Below the pieces are notes generated by a model. The model did not search any database and had not been told where the DNA came from. It worked only from the letters and a program-made list of their open reading frames with translations. The translations under genes and the position numbers were made by a program. Shown one piece after another: positions 1 through 8,441 of a stretch of DNA of 64,000 nt; positions within the stretch are counted from its first letter, which is position 1; the number at the start of each line of letters is the position of its first letter. Origin of the DNA: Fictibacillus phosphorivorans (lineage in GTDB: Bacteria; Bacillota; Bacilli; Bacillales; Fictibacillaceae); NCBI RefSeq assembly GCF_001629705.1, contig NZ_CP015378.1, positions 3,038,001 through 3,102,000 on the forward strand, read 5' to 3'.

Positions 1-968
1 TTTTCTGTTTGGCCATATCCATCACGCACTTTAATGTTGAAGTATTTTTCGAATGTATCGATCACTTCTCGGTTTAACGGTTCGCCAGCGGATACAGCGC
101 TCCTTAGTTGTGGTAACTTATATTGATTCAAATTATCTACCTTTGCCATTAAACGATACTCTGTTGGTGTACAACATAAAACAGAGATCTGTTGATCTTG
201 CAAAAGCGTTAAATATTTTTTCGGGTCGAACTTCCCTTGATAAACAAAACCAGTTGAACCTGTGCCTAATGTTGATAAGAATGGACTCCAGATCCACTTC
301 TGCCAACCTGGTCCAGCAGTTGCCCAAACCTTATCATCTTCTGAAATATTGAGCCAGCTTTTAGCAGCTGTACGAATATGAGCATATGCCCATCCGTGTG
401 TATGTACGACACCTTTAGGCTGGCCTGTTGTACCAGAAGTGTAGGACAAAAAAGCCATATCATCTTTTGCTGTTTCAGGAGCCTTGTAGGAAACGCTTAC
501 ATTATTCGTGATCGCATGTAAGCTTAACCAATTTTCTGTCTCCCCGTTCGCACTGATTTTATATGTAAGAGTAGGTAAGTCGTCTTTGATCTCATTAACT
601 TGCTCTGTAAAGCGGTAATCAGCAATAATCGCTTTAGCTTCACTATGTTGGACACGGTAGCTCAGATCCTTAGCTCGTAACATTTCTGAACATGGAATAA
701 CAGAAATTCCAGCTTTCAAACAAGCAATATATACCGCATACGTTTCGATCAGTCTCGGCATGATGATCAGAACTCTATCACCTTTAGCCAGTCCAAGCTC
801 TTCAAATGAATTCGCAATCTGATTCGCTCTGTCAAGGAGGTTCTTATAGGTGATCTCCTCTGTAACGCCTTGTTCATCCATCCAGATTAACGCTTTTTTC
901 TCTGGATTTAAAGCATACTTTTCCATTTCTTCTGTTAAGTTATAAATGCTAGGAGCTATCAAATTCAT
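1..968 (-). CDS. ytcI: AMP-forming acyl-CoA synthetase, N-terminal part (cut by window edge)
   Basis: The gene reads off the left edge, so only the first 322 codons are present. It belongs to the ANL adenylating family, which converts a carboxylate, ATP and CoA to acyl-CoA via an acyl-AMP. Visible motifs are the P-loop-like A3 core SYTSGTTGQPKG near residue 170, the A4 region with GPGWQKWIWSP, and the A5 core DGYGQTE just before the edge. The ATG at 966-968 follows an AGGGTG-type ribosome site. The position next to sspA-thiI-nifZ matches ytcI of B. subtilis. The acyl substrate (acetate, propionate or medium chain) cannot be told from this part. Confidence 0.85.
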   Translation of the reverse strand, partial: MNLIAPSIYNLTEEMEKYALNPEKKALIWMDEQGVTEEITYKNLLDRANQIANSFEELGLAKGDRVLIIMPRLIETYAVYIACLKAGISVIPCSEMLRAKDLSYRVQHSEAKAIIADYRFTEQVNEIKDDLPTLTYKISANGETENWLSLHAITNNVSVSYKAPETAKDDMAFLSYTSGTTGQPKGVVHTHGWAYAHIRTAAKSWLNISEDDKVWATAGPGWQKWIWSPFLSTLGTGSTGFVYQGKFDPKKYLTLLQDQQISVLCCTPTEYRLMAKVDNLNQYKLPQLRSAVSAGEPLNREVIDTFEKYFNIKVRDGYGQTE

Positions 969-1050
969 TTCTTTCACCCTTTCAATTCATGTTGTTCTTT
1001 ACCATTATAATATATTTTAGAAAATTTTTAAAATTTAGTCATATATGAAC

Positions 1051-1081
1051 AAAAATAAAAGGAGCGGGGACAACCCGCTCC
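1051..1081 (-). terminator. Intrinsic terminator of sspA
   Basis: A perfect 8-bp GGAGCGGG/CCCGCTCC stem with a 5-nt loop lies just past the spore protein stop and is followed on the minus strand by a T-rich run. Confidence 0.85.
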
Positions 1082-1096
1082 GTTAGCCATTACTAT

Positions 1097-1282
1097 TTAT
1101 TTAGAGTATCCACCTAGAGCTTGAGCTACTAGACGCTTAGTGATTTCTCCACCTACAGATCCGTTAGCACGTGCAGTTGAATCTGGTCCAAGGTTTACAC
1201 CGAATTCAGAAGCGATTTCATACTTCATTTGGTCTACAGCTTGTTGTGCACCTGGTACTACTAATTGGTTTTGGTTTGCCAT
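1097..1282 (-). CDS. sspA: Alpha/beta-type small acid-soluble spore protein
   Basis: The 61-residue product has the SASP signatures: a [10 protein letters not shown] block containing the E-I/F-A site cut by the GPR germination protease, and the C-terminal block [14 protein letters not shown]. These proteins coat spore DNA, shift it to an A-like form, protect it from UV and heat, and are degraded at germination as an amino acid source. The start follows AAGGAGGTG. The protein is somewhat shorter at the C terminus than B. subtilis SspA (69 aa), so it could be any sspA/B/D-type paralogue; the sspA name rests on its position between ytcI and thiI. Confidence 0.93.
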   Translation of the reverse strand: MANQNQLVVPGAQQAVDQMKYEIASEFGVNLGPDSTARANGSVGGEITKRLVAQALGGYSK

Positions 1283-1306
1283 GTTGTTTCACCTCCTTTG
1301 TACTAA

Positions 1307-1336
1307 TAAGATGTGTCTAAATGGCCGATTCAATTC
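1307..1336 (-). promoter_or_regulatory. Candidate sigma-G (forespore) promoter of sspA
   Basis: On the minus strand CATCTTA (1313-1307) fits the CATWHTA -10 of sigma-G at 6 of 7 positions. GAATT (1336-1332), 18 nt upstream, resembles the GHATR -35. The assignment is inferred from motif and gene function only. Confidence 0.45.
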
Positions 1337-1398
1337 TTGGAAATTGTTGTGTGTGTTGCCATTTTAGGATATTAGTTATGAAGAAGGCTTTGAAAGTT

Positions 1399-1486
1399 GT
1401 TGATTTCTGATTACACTTGCTCGCTTTTCTGGATGAACTGTGAGCTCACTTTTGAGCTGACCGCTCAGCACCCCTCCAATCAACTT
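1399..1486. repeat. Degenerate copy of an intergenic repeat family
   Basis: The segment begins GTTGATTTC, contains TGCTCGCTTT and GTGAGC blocks and ends CAATCAACTT. It reads in the same order as the fuller copy at 29771-29902 but is shortened and diverged. The terminal GTTGATT/AATCAAC bases form inverted repeats. Confidence 0.6.
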
Positions 1487-1537
1487 GTAAAGAAGAGACA
1501 ATCCAAATGCAAAAGCTTCAGTCCTAAATATGAGGAT

Positions 1538-1565
1538 TAAAAAAAGCCTACACATTGTGCAGACT
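1538..1565 (-). terminator. Intrinsic terminator downstream of thiI
   Basis: On the minus strand AGTCTGCAC/GTGTAGGCT pairs over 9 bp (two G-U pairs) around a 3-nt loop and is followed by a run of seven or more T. The stem is only fully paired as RNA on the minus strand, so it serves the nifZ-thiI transcript after it crosses the repeat at 1643-1773. Confidence 0.75.
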
Positions 1566-1642
1566 TTTGTTGCTATAATTTAATTTCTTTAATAATAAAT
1601 TGCTATATCAACGTGTTTCTGTTGACCTTTTCTTCATTGACT

Positions 1643-1773
1643 AGTTGATTGGAGTGTAAGGTGCGAGACTCCTGCGGGACAGGTGGGCAGGTGAGACACT
1701 TAAGAGTGAAACGTACGAATGTGGCTCACCGCCTGCCCCGCGGAAAGCGAGCAACCTGAAACGGAGATCAACT
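1643..1773. repeat. Intergenic repeat element, long copy
   Basis: About 131 bp bounded by AGTTGATT and GATCAACT. The interior holds CTCCTGCGGGACAGGTG and a GGCTCACCGCCTGCCCCGCGG arm that can fold back on each other, then GAAAGCGAGC. It is GC-rich against AT-rich surroundings and carries no ORF. It is the inverse orientation of 29771-29902. The 538-nt gap 1283-1820 holds this element, its degenerate sibling and a terminator, but no gene that I can support. Confidence 0.75.
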
Positions 1774-1820
1774 ACTTTCAAGAACTAACAATATATTAAC
1801 AAAACACGCAAAAAATGCCT

Positions 1821-3032
1821 TTAGAGCAAATCATCAAACGTTTCGTCCGTTGATTTCCCTTCTTCAAGAATCAACGTTTCAACATCATTAACTGCTTCTT
1901 CAATCAACTCTTCAAGGTTCTCAATATTTTTTTCAAAACGAATAGCTTTCTCACGCTTCGGCTTAGTCTTAGGTGCAGAAGGCAAGAATATCGTACAACA
2001 ATCCTCGTAAGGGCGGATTGAAATATCGTATGTTCCGATTCTATGCGATATATTCATGATCTCAAGCTTATCCATCGTAATAACTGGACGAAGAATCGGC
2101 ATGTTTGTTACTTCATTAATCGCATACATGCTGTGCATCGTTTGACTTGCAACTTGGCCGAGGTTCTCTCCGTTTGCGATAGCCATCGCATGGTTGTTCT
2201 CTGCTAATCTTTCAGTAATTCGTAGCATGACCCTTCTCATGATCGTCATGCTATAACTAGAAGGAATCTTATCTTTGATCGTTTGTTGAATTTTTGTAAA
2301 AGGAACAACATGAAGCTTGATCTTGCCCCCACTGTAGCGAGTAAGCTCTTGCGTCAGATCAATTACTTTTTGCTTTGCACGTTCACTTGTAAAAGGCGGA
2401 CTATGGAAATGAACCCCTTCAATTCGAACGCCGCGTTTCATCGTCAAATAACCCGCTACTGGACTGTCGATTCCTCCTGAAAGCATAAGCATCGCCTTAC
2501 CGCCAACACCGATTGGAAGACCGCCAGCACCTTCAAACGATTTAGAGCTAATGTAAGTTCCTGTATCTTTAACTTCCACTTTTACATTTACATCCGGATT
2601 ATGAACATCTACCGTTAAGCCTTCTGTGTTCCTTAAGAGATATCCACCAACTTCTTGGTTAAGCTGCATGGAATTAACAGGGAAAGATTTTAAAGAGCGT
2701 TTACCTGTAACTTTAAAGGTCTTTTTTCCTTCGATCGCTTCATTAAGAGCGATTAACGCTGCTTTCTGAATGGCTTCTAAATCATTTTCAGCTCTTACTG
2801 CTAAACTAATCGAATGGATACCGAAAATATCCTGAAGTGATTTAACGATAGGCTCGTAAGACTGTCCGTTTAATTCAATAACAATTCGGTCGAAATGTTT
2901 TGACATATTCAGTCCTTGAAACGGTCGCATTTTTCTTTTCACCGTTTCAAATAGCTGTGATTCGAAATGTCTTCTGTTTTTTCCTTTCAATGATAACTCA
3001 CCATAACGTACGACTAAATGATCATATATCAT
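1821..3032 (-). CDS. thiI: tRNA 4-thiouridine synthase ThiI
   Basis: The 403-residue product uses ATP to adenylate U8 of tRNA and accepts persulfide sulfur to make s4U, a near-UV sensor base. It has an N-terminal ferredoxin-like and THUMP region (about 1-165) and a PP-loop ATPase with SGGIDSPV at 185-192. The C-terminal rhodanese domain of the E. coli enzyme is absent, as is usual in Bacilli. In B. subtilis the partner NifZ feeds sulfur directly to ThiI. The start lies 5 nt past the nifZ stop, so the two are translationally close in one operon. Confidence 0.95.
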   Translation of the reverse strand: MIYDHLVVRYGELSLKGKNRRHFESQLFETVKRKMRPFQGLNMSKHFDRIVIELNGQSYEPIVKSLQDIFGIHSISLAVRAENDLEAIQKAALIALNEAIEGKKTFKVTGKRSLKSFPVNSMQLNQEVGGYLLRNTEGLTVDVHNPDVNVKVEVKDTGTYISSKSFEGAGGLPIGVGGKAMLMLSGGIDSPVAGYLTMKRGVRIEGVHFHSPPFTSERAKQKVIDLTQELTRYSGGKIKLHVVPFTKIQQTIKDKIPSSYSMTIMRRVMLRITERLAENNHAMAIANGENLGQVASQTMHSMYAINEVTNMPILRPVITMDKLEIMNISHRIGTYDISIRPYEDCCTIFLPSAPKTKPKREKAIRFEKNIENLEELIEEAVNDVETLILEEGKSTDETFDDLL

Positions 3033-3037
3033 CTTTA

Positions 3038-4180
3038 TTACCTCATTACCTTTTTAATATTTAATAGTTCTTCTTTAATTACCTTTATAGCTTTTTCTGC
3101 TTCTTTCAATGAATTCCCATAGGAAGTACTCAATCGAATAGCTGTTGAAGCACGATTTTCTCCTAATCCCATCTCTAGAAGGATGCGGCTAGCTCCTCCT
3201 TGTTTTGATGAGCATGCAGATCGAGTAGATACATACACATCTCTCTTATCAAGGGAATGGATCAGCACTTCTGGTTTGATACCCTTCACTGAAAAATTAA
3301 TAATATGAGGAGCTGAGTACTTCATAGAAGTATTGATGTCAATTCCATCTATGGAACGTAACTCTTCGATTAAGAACTGCTTGATCTCAAATAAATTTTC
3401 TTTCTTTTCCTTACTCTCTTGAAGAATTAACCTTAACGCTTTTGCCATAGCTACAATACCTGCAACATTTTCAGTTCCGGCTCTTTTTTTTAATTCTTGT
3501 TCTCCACCAGTGAATAAAGAAGAGATACTTACTCCGTTCTTGACGAATAGAATACCATTTCCTTTTAGACCGTGAATTTTATGTGCAGATATGGTGCATA
3601 AATCAATTCCCCACTCTTTAAGTGGAAGATCAACCTTACCGACACCTTGAACATTGTCGACATGAAAAAAAATCTTCGGGTGTTCTTTCAAGATTTTACC
3701 TATCTCTTGAATAGGTTGTATCGTTCCTGTTTCATTATTGACATGAATAAGTGAAACAAGTATCGTATCTGGCCGGATCGAACGCTCAAGATCTTCTAAT
3801 GAGATCAAACCATCTTGGTCCACTGGGAGATACGTTATTTCAAAACCTTGTGATTCTAGATATTGAAAGGACTCATGACTCGATGCATGCTCAACAGAAG
3901 AGGTTATAAGGTGTTTACCTCGATTTTGATGTTGAAAAGCTATACCCTTAATCGCTATATTATTGCCTTCTGTACCACCAGAGTTAAAAACCACTTCAGA
4001 TGAAGCAACCTCCAATAACTGAGCAATTGACTTTCTTGCTTGCCCAAGCAACTTTTCCGCTTCTCCTCCCTTTGAGTGAAGAGAAGATGGATTGGCAAAA
4101 TACTTTTCTGACACCGTTACGAACGTATCCAAAACTTCCTTATAAGGTTTTGTTGTTGCACTATTATCCAAATAAATCAT
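3038..4180 (-). CDS. nifZ: Cysteine desulfurase dedicated to ThiI
   Basis: A PLP-dependent class V aminotransferase-fold enzyme that takes sulfur from cysteine as an enzyme persulfide. PLP Lys201 sits in SAHKIHG and the catalytic loop Cys323 in STRSACSSKQG. I start at the ATG at 4178-4180 because GGAGG lies 7 nt upstream and the protein then begins MIYLDNSATT as in the family; an in-frame ATG 14 codons further up lacks such a site. Length is 380 aa. It precedes thiI, which fits NifZ of B. subtilis, the tRNA thiolation desulfurase, rather than the Suf-system SufS. The braB transporter gene normally found upstream is absent. Confidence 0.93.
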   Translation of the reverse strand: MIYLDNSATTKPYKEVLDTFVTVSEKYFANPSSLHSKGGEAEKLLGQARKSIAQLLEVASSEVVFNSGGTEGNNIAIKGIAFQHQNRGKHLITSSVEHASSHESFQYLESQGFEITYLPVDQDGLISLEDLERSIRPDTILVSLIHVNNETGTIQPIQEIGKILKEHPKIFFHVDNVQGVGKVDLPLKEWGIDLCTISAHKIHGLKGNGILFVKNGVSISSLFTGGEQELKKRAGTENVAGIVAMAKALRLILQESKEKKENLFEIKQFLIEELRSIDGIDINTSMKYSAPHIINFSVKGIKPEVLIHSLDKRDVYVSTRSACSSKQGGASRILLEMGLGENRASTAIRLSTSYGNSLKEAEKAIKVIKEELLNIKKVMR

Positions 4181-4312
4181 GTTGAATCCTCCAATTTTCC
4201 ATTCCAACCGTTCTAAACACACATTTCATTATCATACCATAATTTAGCTATCGTGCACATTATCACATAGCTCCTAGTTTTTGTTAATACCGTGGAAGAA
4301 ATTTCTTCTAAA

Positions 4313-4350
4313 CAGAAAAAAAAACTGCAGGAAATGAATCCTTACAGTTT
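4313..4350 (-). terminator. Intrinsic terminator of ezrA
   Basis: AAACTGTAAGGA and TCCTGCAGTTT arms on the minus strand form an imperfect stem ending in a long T run. It abuts the ezrA stop codon. Confidence 0.75.
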
Positions 4351-6051
4351 TTATACATGTGATTTTAAGTTAATTTCCATCTCTTTAAGGATTCCAGGTC
4401 TAACACTTTCTATAGCAGAAGCTGCAATCTCAAGAGCATCTTCATATTGATAATTTCGAAAAGCGATCTCAGCTTCAATCAAACGAACAGATACAGATTG
4501 ATAAGAACTTCTAAACCTGTTTCCGTATTGAATAAGCTTCTCTGCTAAAAAAGCATTCTCAATCATCTTAGACGTTTCATCATAGCCTTCGTTCACTGCT
4601 TCATGCGCTTTGTTAAGTACGTAAGAGACATCTGACATTTCCAGAGGTTTCTCATCCAGTTTTTTTGAAACTTCAATGATATATTCTTCAGCTTTCCCGA
4701 TGGTAATTAAGTAATGTTCCGGTAATCCTGGAAGGTTGCTCTTTTGTACCATTCTTCTCGCTTCAAGAAGTTTCTTCCTAAGTTCTCTTAAGCTTTGTTT
4801 TGTCTCAAGCTCATCTTTTCTTAAGTTATGAAGCATTTCTTCATACACTTTCTGTGAACGCTGCAGTTCTTCCATCTGCTTTTGCATCTCTTCCATCATC
4901 TCACGAATAACAGAATAAGATTCTCTTTTTTCTTCAATTGAATCTTCAATAATTAAGAAACGGCTTTGTAGCTTATGAAAGAGTTTTTCTATCTTCTTTT
5001 GCATCTCTGCTTCGTTCTGCTCGATCAAGTAAGTAGAAGAAACAATTTGAGTTTCTTGCTTTAAGTTCTCGATTCTATCATGAAGATCTTGAATATTAGT
5101 ATCAAAGATTTCTCTTTCACTCATTACAAATTGTTTGGAGTGCACTTCGTTCTCAAGCATTTCATATAACTGATCCATTTTTTGAATCGTTTCATCCATA
5201 TCTTTTTGAGCACTTTCAAGCTCTAGTTCAAGGACTTTGTTCAGGGCTTTATCGTTAAGGTCTTTTAAAGAACTAATCTCTTTTTCAATGCCAATATGGT
5301 GAAGAACATAACCTTGCTGTTCCATCTCTGTAAAACCTGTACTTAATTCTTTAAGTGAATTAGGGATATCAGATTGAAGGATCACCAGTAGTTCAGGAAC
5401 ACCTTGCATCTTCGTTCTACAATCAGAGATACGATTCAAACTCTCTACAAGCCTTTGTCTAGCTTCTAGATGGCTTCCTTGGACAGTTAATGATTCAAAG
5501 GTTTCAAACAAAGCTTTTATCTCGTCGAGTTCTTTATCAAAGATGGGTGCTGTCTGGCCTAAAGCACGTATATGTGTTAAATAGTATTTCTTTGTTTCTT
5601 GAAGCTTTTCTTTCGCTTCAACAATCTCTTCTCGATTTAGTTCCTCACTCGTAACTAACTCATTGATCTCAGAAGTAATCTCTTTAATCCTCATATCGAT
5701 CTTATCTAATGACTGACTAACACCAGCTAAAATGGACTTAGCTTTTTTAAAACGGTACTTATCGGTATATTCTTCGGCATCAAACAAGTCTTCTTCTAAA
5801 TTAGGAAGTTGAGTCGTTACCATCTCATCCCATTCTTGACGCCACATTTCAAACTTCTCTTCCGTTTCACCAATCATCGCCATACCCTTAACTTTTGAAA
5901 TTTCTTCTGTTAATGGGCGATTCATAATTTGCATCTTCCATGCTTCAAGTCGGTCTATTTCTTTATATACCCTTCGTCGTGACATGGCACCGTACAGGAT
6001 CAATGCTAGGAATGTAACGATGGCAATGACTATGTATATCATCAGAGGCAC
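4351..6051 (-). CDS. ezrA: Septation ring formation regulator EzrA
   Basis: The 566-residue protein has one N-terminal transmembrane helix (about residues 3-21) and a short basic extracellular-to-cytosol junction. The rest is almost entirely charged coiled coil, arranged as spectrin-like antiparallel bundles. EzrA binds FtsZ, limits Z-rings to midcell, and helps place PBP1 during the elongation-division cycle. Length agrees with B. subtilis EzrA (562 aa). The C-terminal region keeps the asparagine/tyrosine-rich FRNYQYEDAL segment resembling the conserved QNR patch. It is transcribed as a single gene with its own terminator. Confidence 0.95.
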   Translation of the reverse strand: MPLMIYIVIAIVTFLALILYGAMSRRRVYKEIDRLEAWKMQIMNRPLTEEISKVKGMAMIGETEEKFEMWRQEWDEMVTTQLPNLEEDLFDAEEYTDKYRFKKAKSILAGVSQSLDKIDMRIKEITSEINELVTSEELNREEIVEAKEKLQETKKYYLTHIRALGQTAPIFDKELDEIKALFETFESLTVQGSHLEARQRLVESLNRISDCRTKMQGVPELLVILQSDIPNSLKELSTGFTEMEQQGYVLHHIGIEKEISSLKDLNDKALNKVLELELESAQKDMDETIQKMDQLYEMLENEVHSKQFVMSEREIFDTNIQDLHDRIENLKQETQIVSSTYLIEQNEAEMQKKIEKLFHKLQSRFLIIEDSIEEKRESYSVIREMMEEMQKQMEELQRSQKVYEEMLHNLRKDELETKQSLRELRKKLLEARRMVQKSNLPGLPEHYLITIGKAEEYIIEVSKKLDEKPLEMSDVSYVLNKAHEAVNEGYDETSKMIENAFLAEKLIQYGNRFRSSYQSVSVRLIEAEIAFRNYQYEDALEIAASAIESVRPGILKEMEINLKSHV

Positions 6052-6263
6052 CCTTTCTATCTGTTCAAATTTCTATATTGTCTTTATTATGTATTCGTAT
6101 GTTTAAATCGCTTTAACGATCTAATTTAGTTTTTATTATATAAAATTGCAGTTTAATGCTTTTATGATAACATGTAAACAAACATTTGACGCAAAAAAAA
6201 TGCATAATCTGATAATTTTTTTCCAATTTAATGAAGATTTTGTCGAAAGGAGGAGTAAGAAAG

Positions 6264-7097
6264 TTGTACTTTGATGGACATGTACACACGCCCTTTTGTC
6301 CTCATGGGTCTACAGACACGTTTGAGATGTATATCGAAAGAGCTATCTCTTTAGGTATGAAAGGTATGACCTTTACAGAGCATGCCCCTCTCCCTCAAAC
6401 ATTTGTTGATCCTGCTCCCACGAAAGACAGCAGCATGACACATGAACAATTAGGAAAATACTTCGATACTTTGAGGGAACTTAAGAAGTACTATAGAAGT
6501 AAAATTGAAATTTTTACAGGTTTAGAGGTCGATTTTATTGATGGCTACGAAGAGGAGACAAATACGTTTCTGAAAGAAGTTTGGCCAGAGCTCGATGATG
6601 CCATTTTATCTGTCCATTTTCTAAAGGTTAAAAATAATTACTTCTGCATGGATTATGATGAGAACGTATTTAGAGATTTGATCGAGCAATCCGGCAGCCT
6701 CTCTGCCGTCTACTCACTATACTTTCAGACGGTAAAAAAATCGATCACTCATTCATTTGGAAAGTACCAGCCAAGACGGATTGGACATATGACATTAGCG
6801 AAGAAATTCCAGTCTCTATTTCCTAGCAATTTTTCCTATAATAATGAAGTAGAAGAAATCTTAACGGTATTGTCTGAACGTAATATGTATCTGGATTATA
6901 ATGGAGCAGGTGCTGTTAAGCCATACTGTTTGGAGCCATATCCATCCAATTGGATTATAAAAGAGGCACAAAAAAGAAAAATCCCTCTTGTCTATGGATC
7001 TGATGCCCACAGCGCTAAGGGACTCGGTCAAGGATTGGATCAATTCGTATCAACAGCAACATTAACTTCCCCACTTCTCCTGAATAGAGCCGAATAA
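6264..7097 (+). CDS. hisJ: Histidinol-phosphatase, PHP family
   Basis: Catalyses histidinol phosphate to histidinol, the penultimate step of histidine synthesis. The PHP metal-site motifs are present: DGHVHTPFC at the N terminus, FTEHAP, GLEVDF, SVHFL and YGSDAH. I start at TTG 6264-6266 because AAAGGAGGAG lies upstream with about 10 nt spacing, and the family begins immediately before the D-G-H-x-H motif. An ATG at 6231 would add 11 residues and place the ribosome site inside the gene. Length is 277 aa. The last 36 bp overlap the 3' end of the convergent TetR gene. The other his genes are not here, as in B. subtilis. Confidence 0.92.
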   Translation: MYFDGHVHTPFCPHGSTDTFEMYIERAISLGMKGMTFTEHAPLPQTFVDPAPTKDSSMTHEQLGKYFDTLRELKKYYRSKIEIFTGLEVDFIDGYEEETNTFLKEVWPELDDAILSVHFLKVKNNYFCMDYDENVFRDLIEQSGSLSAVYSLYFQTVKKSITHSFGKYQPRRIGHMTLAKKFQSLFPSNFSYNNEVEEILTVLSERNMYLDYNGAGAVKPYCLEPYPSNWIIKEAQKRKIPLVYGSDAHSAKGLGQGLDQFVSTATLTSPLLLNRAE

Positions 7098-7748
7098 AGG
7101 CTTTTGAACAGCAGACAGTAGGGGATTTTTTCTTTCTGAGATGCAAACACATTTATCAAACCAGTTCATCATCCATTTTTTATATGGCTGGATGAACGTT
7201 TCTGTTTCTGCACTTATCTGATACACCTCAGCCAAATAAAGAGGGTGTAAAAAAGGAAGCATCATCATATCTTTGAATTGAATGGTTAAAAAGTCCACTG
7301 GCTGCCTTCTGAACTCTTTTTTCTTCATTCCTTTTTCGAACAAGGTTTGTAAAAAGTACTTTTCCTTAACTAAGTAAGTAGACATGAGTTCACGGACCAA
7401 TGTTGAATCAAGCGTCATCTCCCGATATACAAAACGTGCAAGAGGAAGGTTTCGCTGTTGATAGATCAATAACGCTTCTACTACTTCAATAAAGCTTCCT
7501 TTAACCGTTGGAGAGCTGGATGTGTGATAGATGATTTCAATTCTTCTAATATAGCCTTCAAAAAATGAAGTGATCAACTCTTCTAGAAGACCTTTCTTTC
7601 CTCCATAATGGTACGAAATTAAAGCGATGTTCACACCTGCTTTTTTGGCTATCTGTCTAATGGTCGTTCCTTTAAACCCTTGACTAGTAAAAAGAGCAAT
7701 CGCTGCCTCTGCTATTTTCAGTTTCGTTTCCATCGGATCTGTCTTCAT
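7062..7748 (-). CDS. yttP: TetR-family transcriptional regulator YttP
   Basis: The 228-residue protein has an N-terminal HTH (about 5-55) with the TetR signature GTTIRQIAKKAGVNIALISYHYGGKKGL. The rest is a helical ligand/dimerisation domain. The syntenic B. subtilis YttP is an uncharacterised TetR protein, so the effector and targets are unknown. A GGTGGAAG ribosome site precedes the ATG. Its 3' end overlaps hisJ tail-to-tail. Confidence 0.88.
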   Translation of the reverse strand: MKTDPMETKLKIAEAAIALFTSQGFKGTTIRQIAKKAGVNIALISYHYGGKKGLLEELITSFFEGYIRRIEIIYHTSSSPTVKGSFIEVVEALLIYQQRNLPLARFVYREMTLDSTLVRELMSTYLVKEKYFLQTLFEKGMKKKEFRRQPVDFLTIQFKDMMMLPFLHPLYLAEVYQISAETETFIQPYKKWMMNWFDKCVCISERKNPLLSAVQKPLFGSIQEKWGS

Positions 7749-7815
7749 TTTCTTCCACCGTCCTTCCCTCTTGTATAAAATTCTTGGGCGAGAGACATAA
7801 ACCTTTAATAATCGC

Positions 7816-7845
7816 TCGACAAATAAGGGCTTTTGAGTGTATAGT
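7816..7845 (+). promoter_or_regulatory. Candidate sigma-A promoter of ytsP
   Basis: TCGACA (7816-7821), an 18-nt spacer and TATAGT (7840-7845) lie about 55 nt before the ytsP start. Confidence 0.5.
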
Positions 7846-7900
7846 TCAACATTATTTGATAGGATAGAGTAAACAATTTATCAGGTTTGGAGGAATCTTG

Positions 7901-8386
7901 ATGTTTTCCGTTCAGCAATATAGCACAGATAGAAATGAGGGGTATTCTCTTCTATTGAAACAACTTTCTGCTTTACTAGAAGGTGAAACAAATGCGACTG
8001 CGAACCTTGCAAACGCATCTGCTCTTTTAAATCAATTTTTAGACAGAGTAAACTGGGTTGGTTTTTATACATTTGAAGAAGAGACGAACCAATTAGTACT
8101 TGGACCCTTTCAAGGACTTCCAGCTTGTGTAAGGATTCCTCTTGGAAGAGGAGTATGCGGAACTTCCGCTCAAAATCAAGAAACGTTAGTCGTAAAAGAT
8201 GTCCATGAGTTCCCTGGTCATATTGCTTGTGACGCAGCTTCTCAATCCGAAATCGTCGTCCCATTAGTTAAAGATGGAAAGTTGCTAGGCGTTCTAGATA
8301 TTGATAGTCCTGAAAAAGCAAGATTTGATGAGATTGATCAAGAGAACTTAGAAAAGTTTTGTGAGGTTTTACTTCGATATATCTAG
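7901..8386 (+). CDS. ytsP: Free methionine-(R)-sulfoxide reductase, GAF-type
   Basis: A compact GAF-domain enzyme of 161 aa that reduces free L-methionine-(R)-sulfoxide, recycling oxidised methionine. All three conserved cysteines of the fRMsr family are visible: Cys76 (LPACVRI), Cys86 (GVCGTSA) and Cys110 (HIACDAASQSEIVVP). ATG at 7901 is chosen because GGAGG lies 7 nt upstream; the TTG immediately before it is too close. The methionine gamma-lyase gene lies convergent downstream, so two methionine-handling genes share one terminator. Confidence 0.92.
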   Translation: MFSVQQYSTDRNEGYSLLLKQLSALLEGETNATANLANASALLNQFLDRVNWVGFYTFEEETNQLVLGPFQGLPACVRIPLGRGVCGTSAQNQETLVVKDVHEFPGHIACDAASQSEIVVPLVKDGKLLGVLDIDSPEKARFDEIDQENLEKFCEVLLRYI

Positions 8387-8401
8387 ATTCTCATTACATT
8401 A

Positions 8402-8439
8402 AAGAAGCCCTGCGCTGTCATCAGCGCAGGGCTTCTTTA
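8402..8439. terminator. Bidirectional terminator between ytsP and megL
   Basis: A near-perfect AAAGAAGCCCTGCGCTG/CAGCGCAGGGCTTCTTT stem with a 4-nt loop has A/T runs on both flanks and serves the two convergent genes. Confidence 0.92.
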
Positions 8440-8441
8440 TA

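Noticed and set aside
53..352. A 99-codon open frame on the plus strand inside the acyl-CoA synthetase
   Set aside because: It lies antisense to a clear ANL-family frame with conserved motifs and has no ribosome site or recognisable protein.
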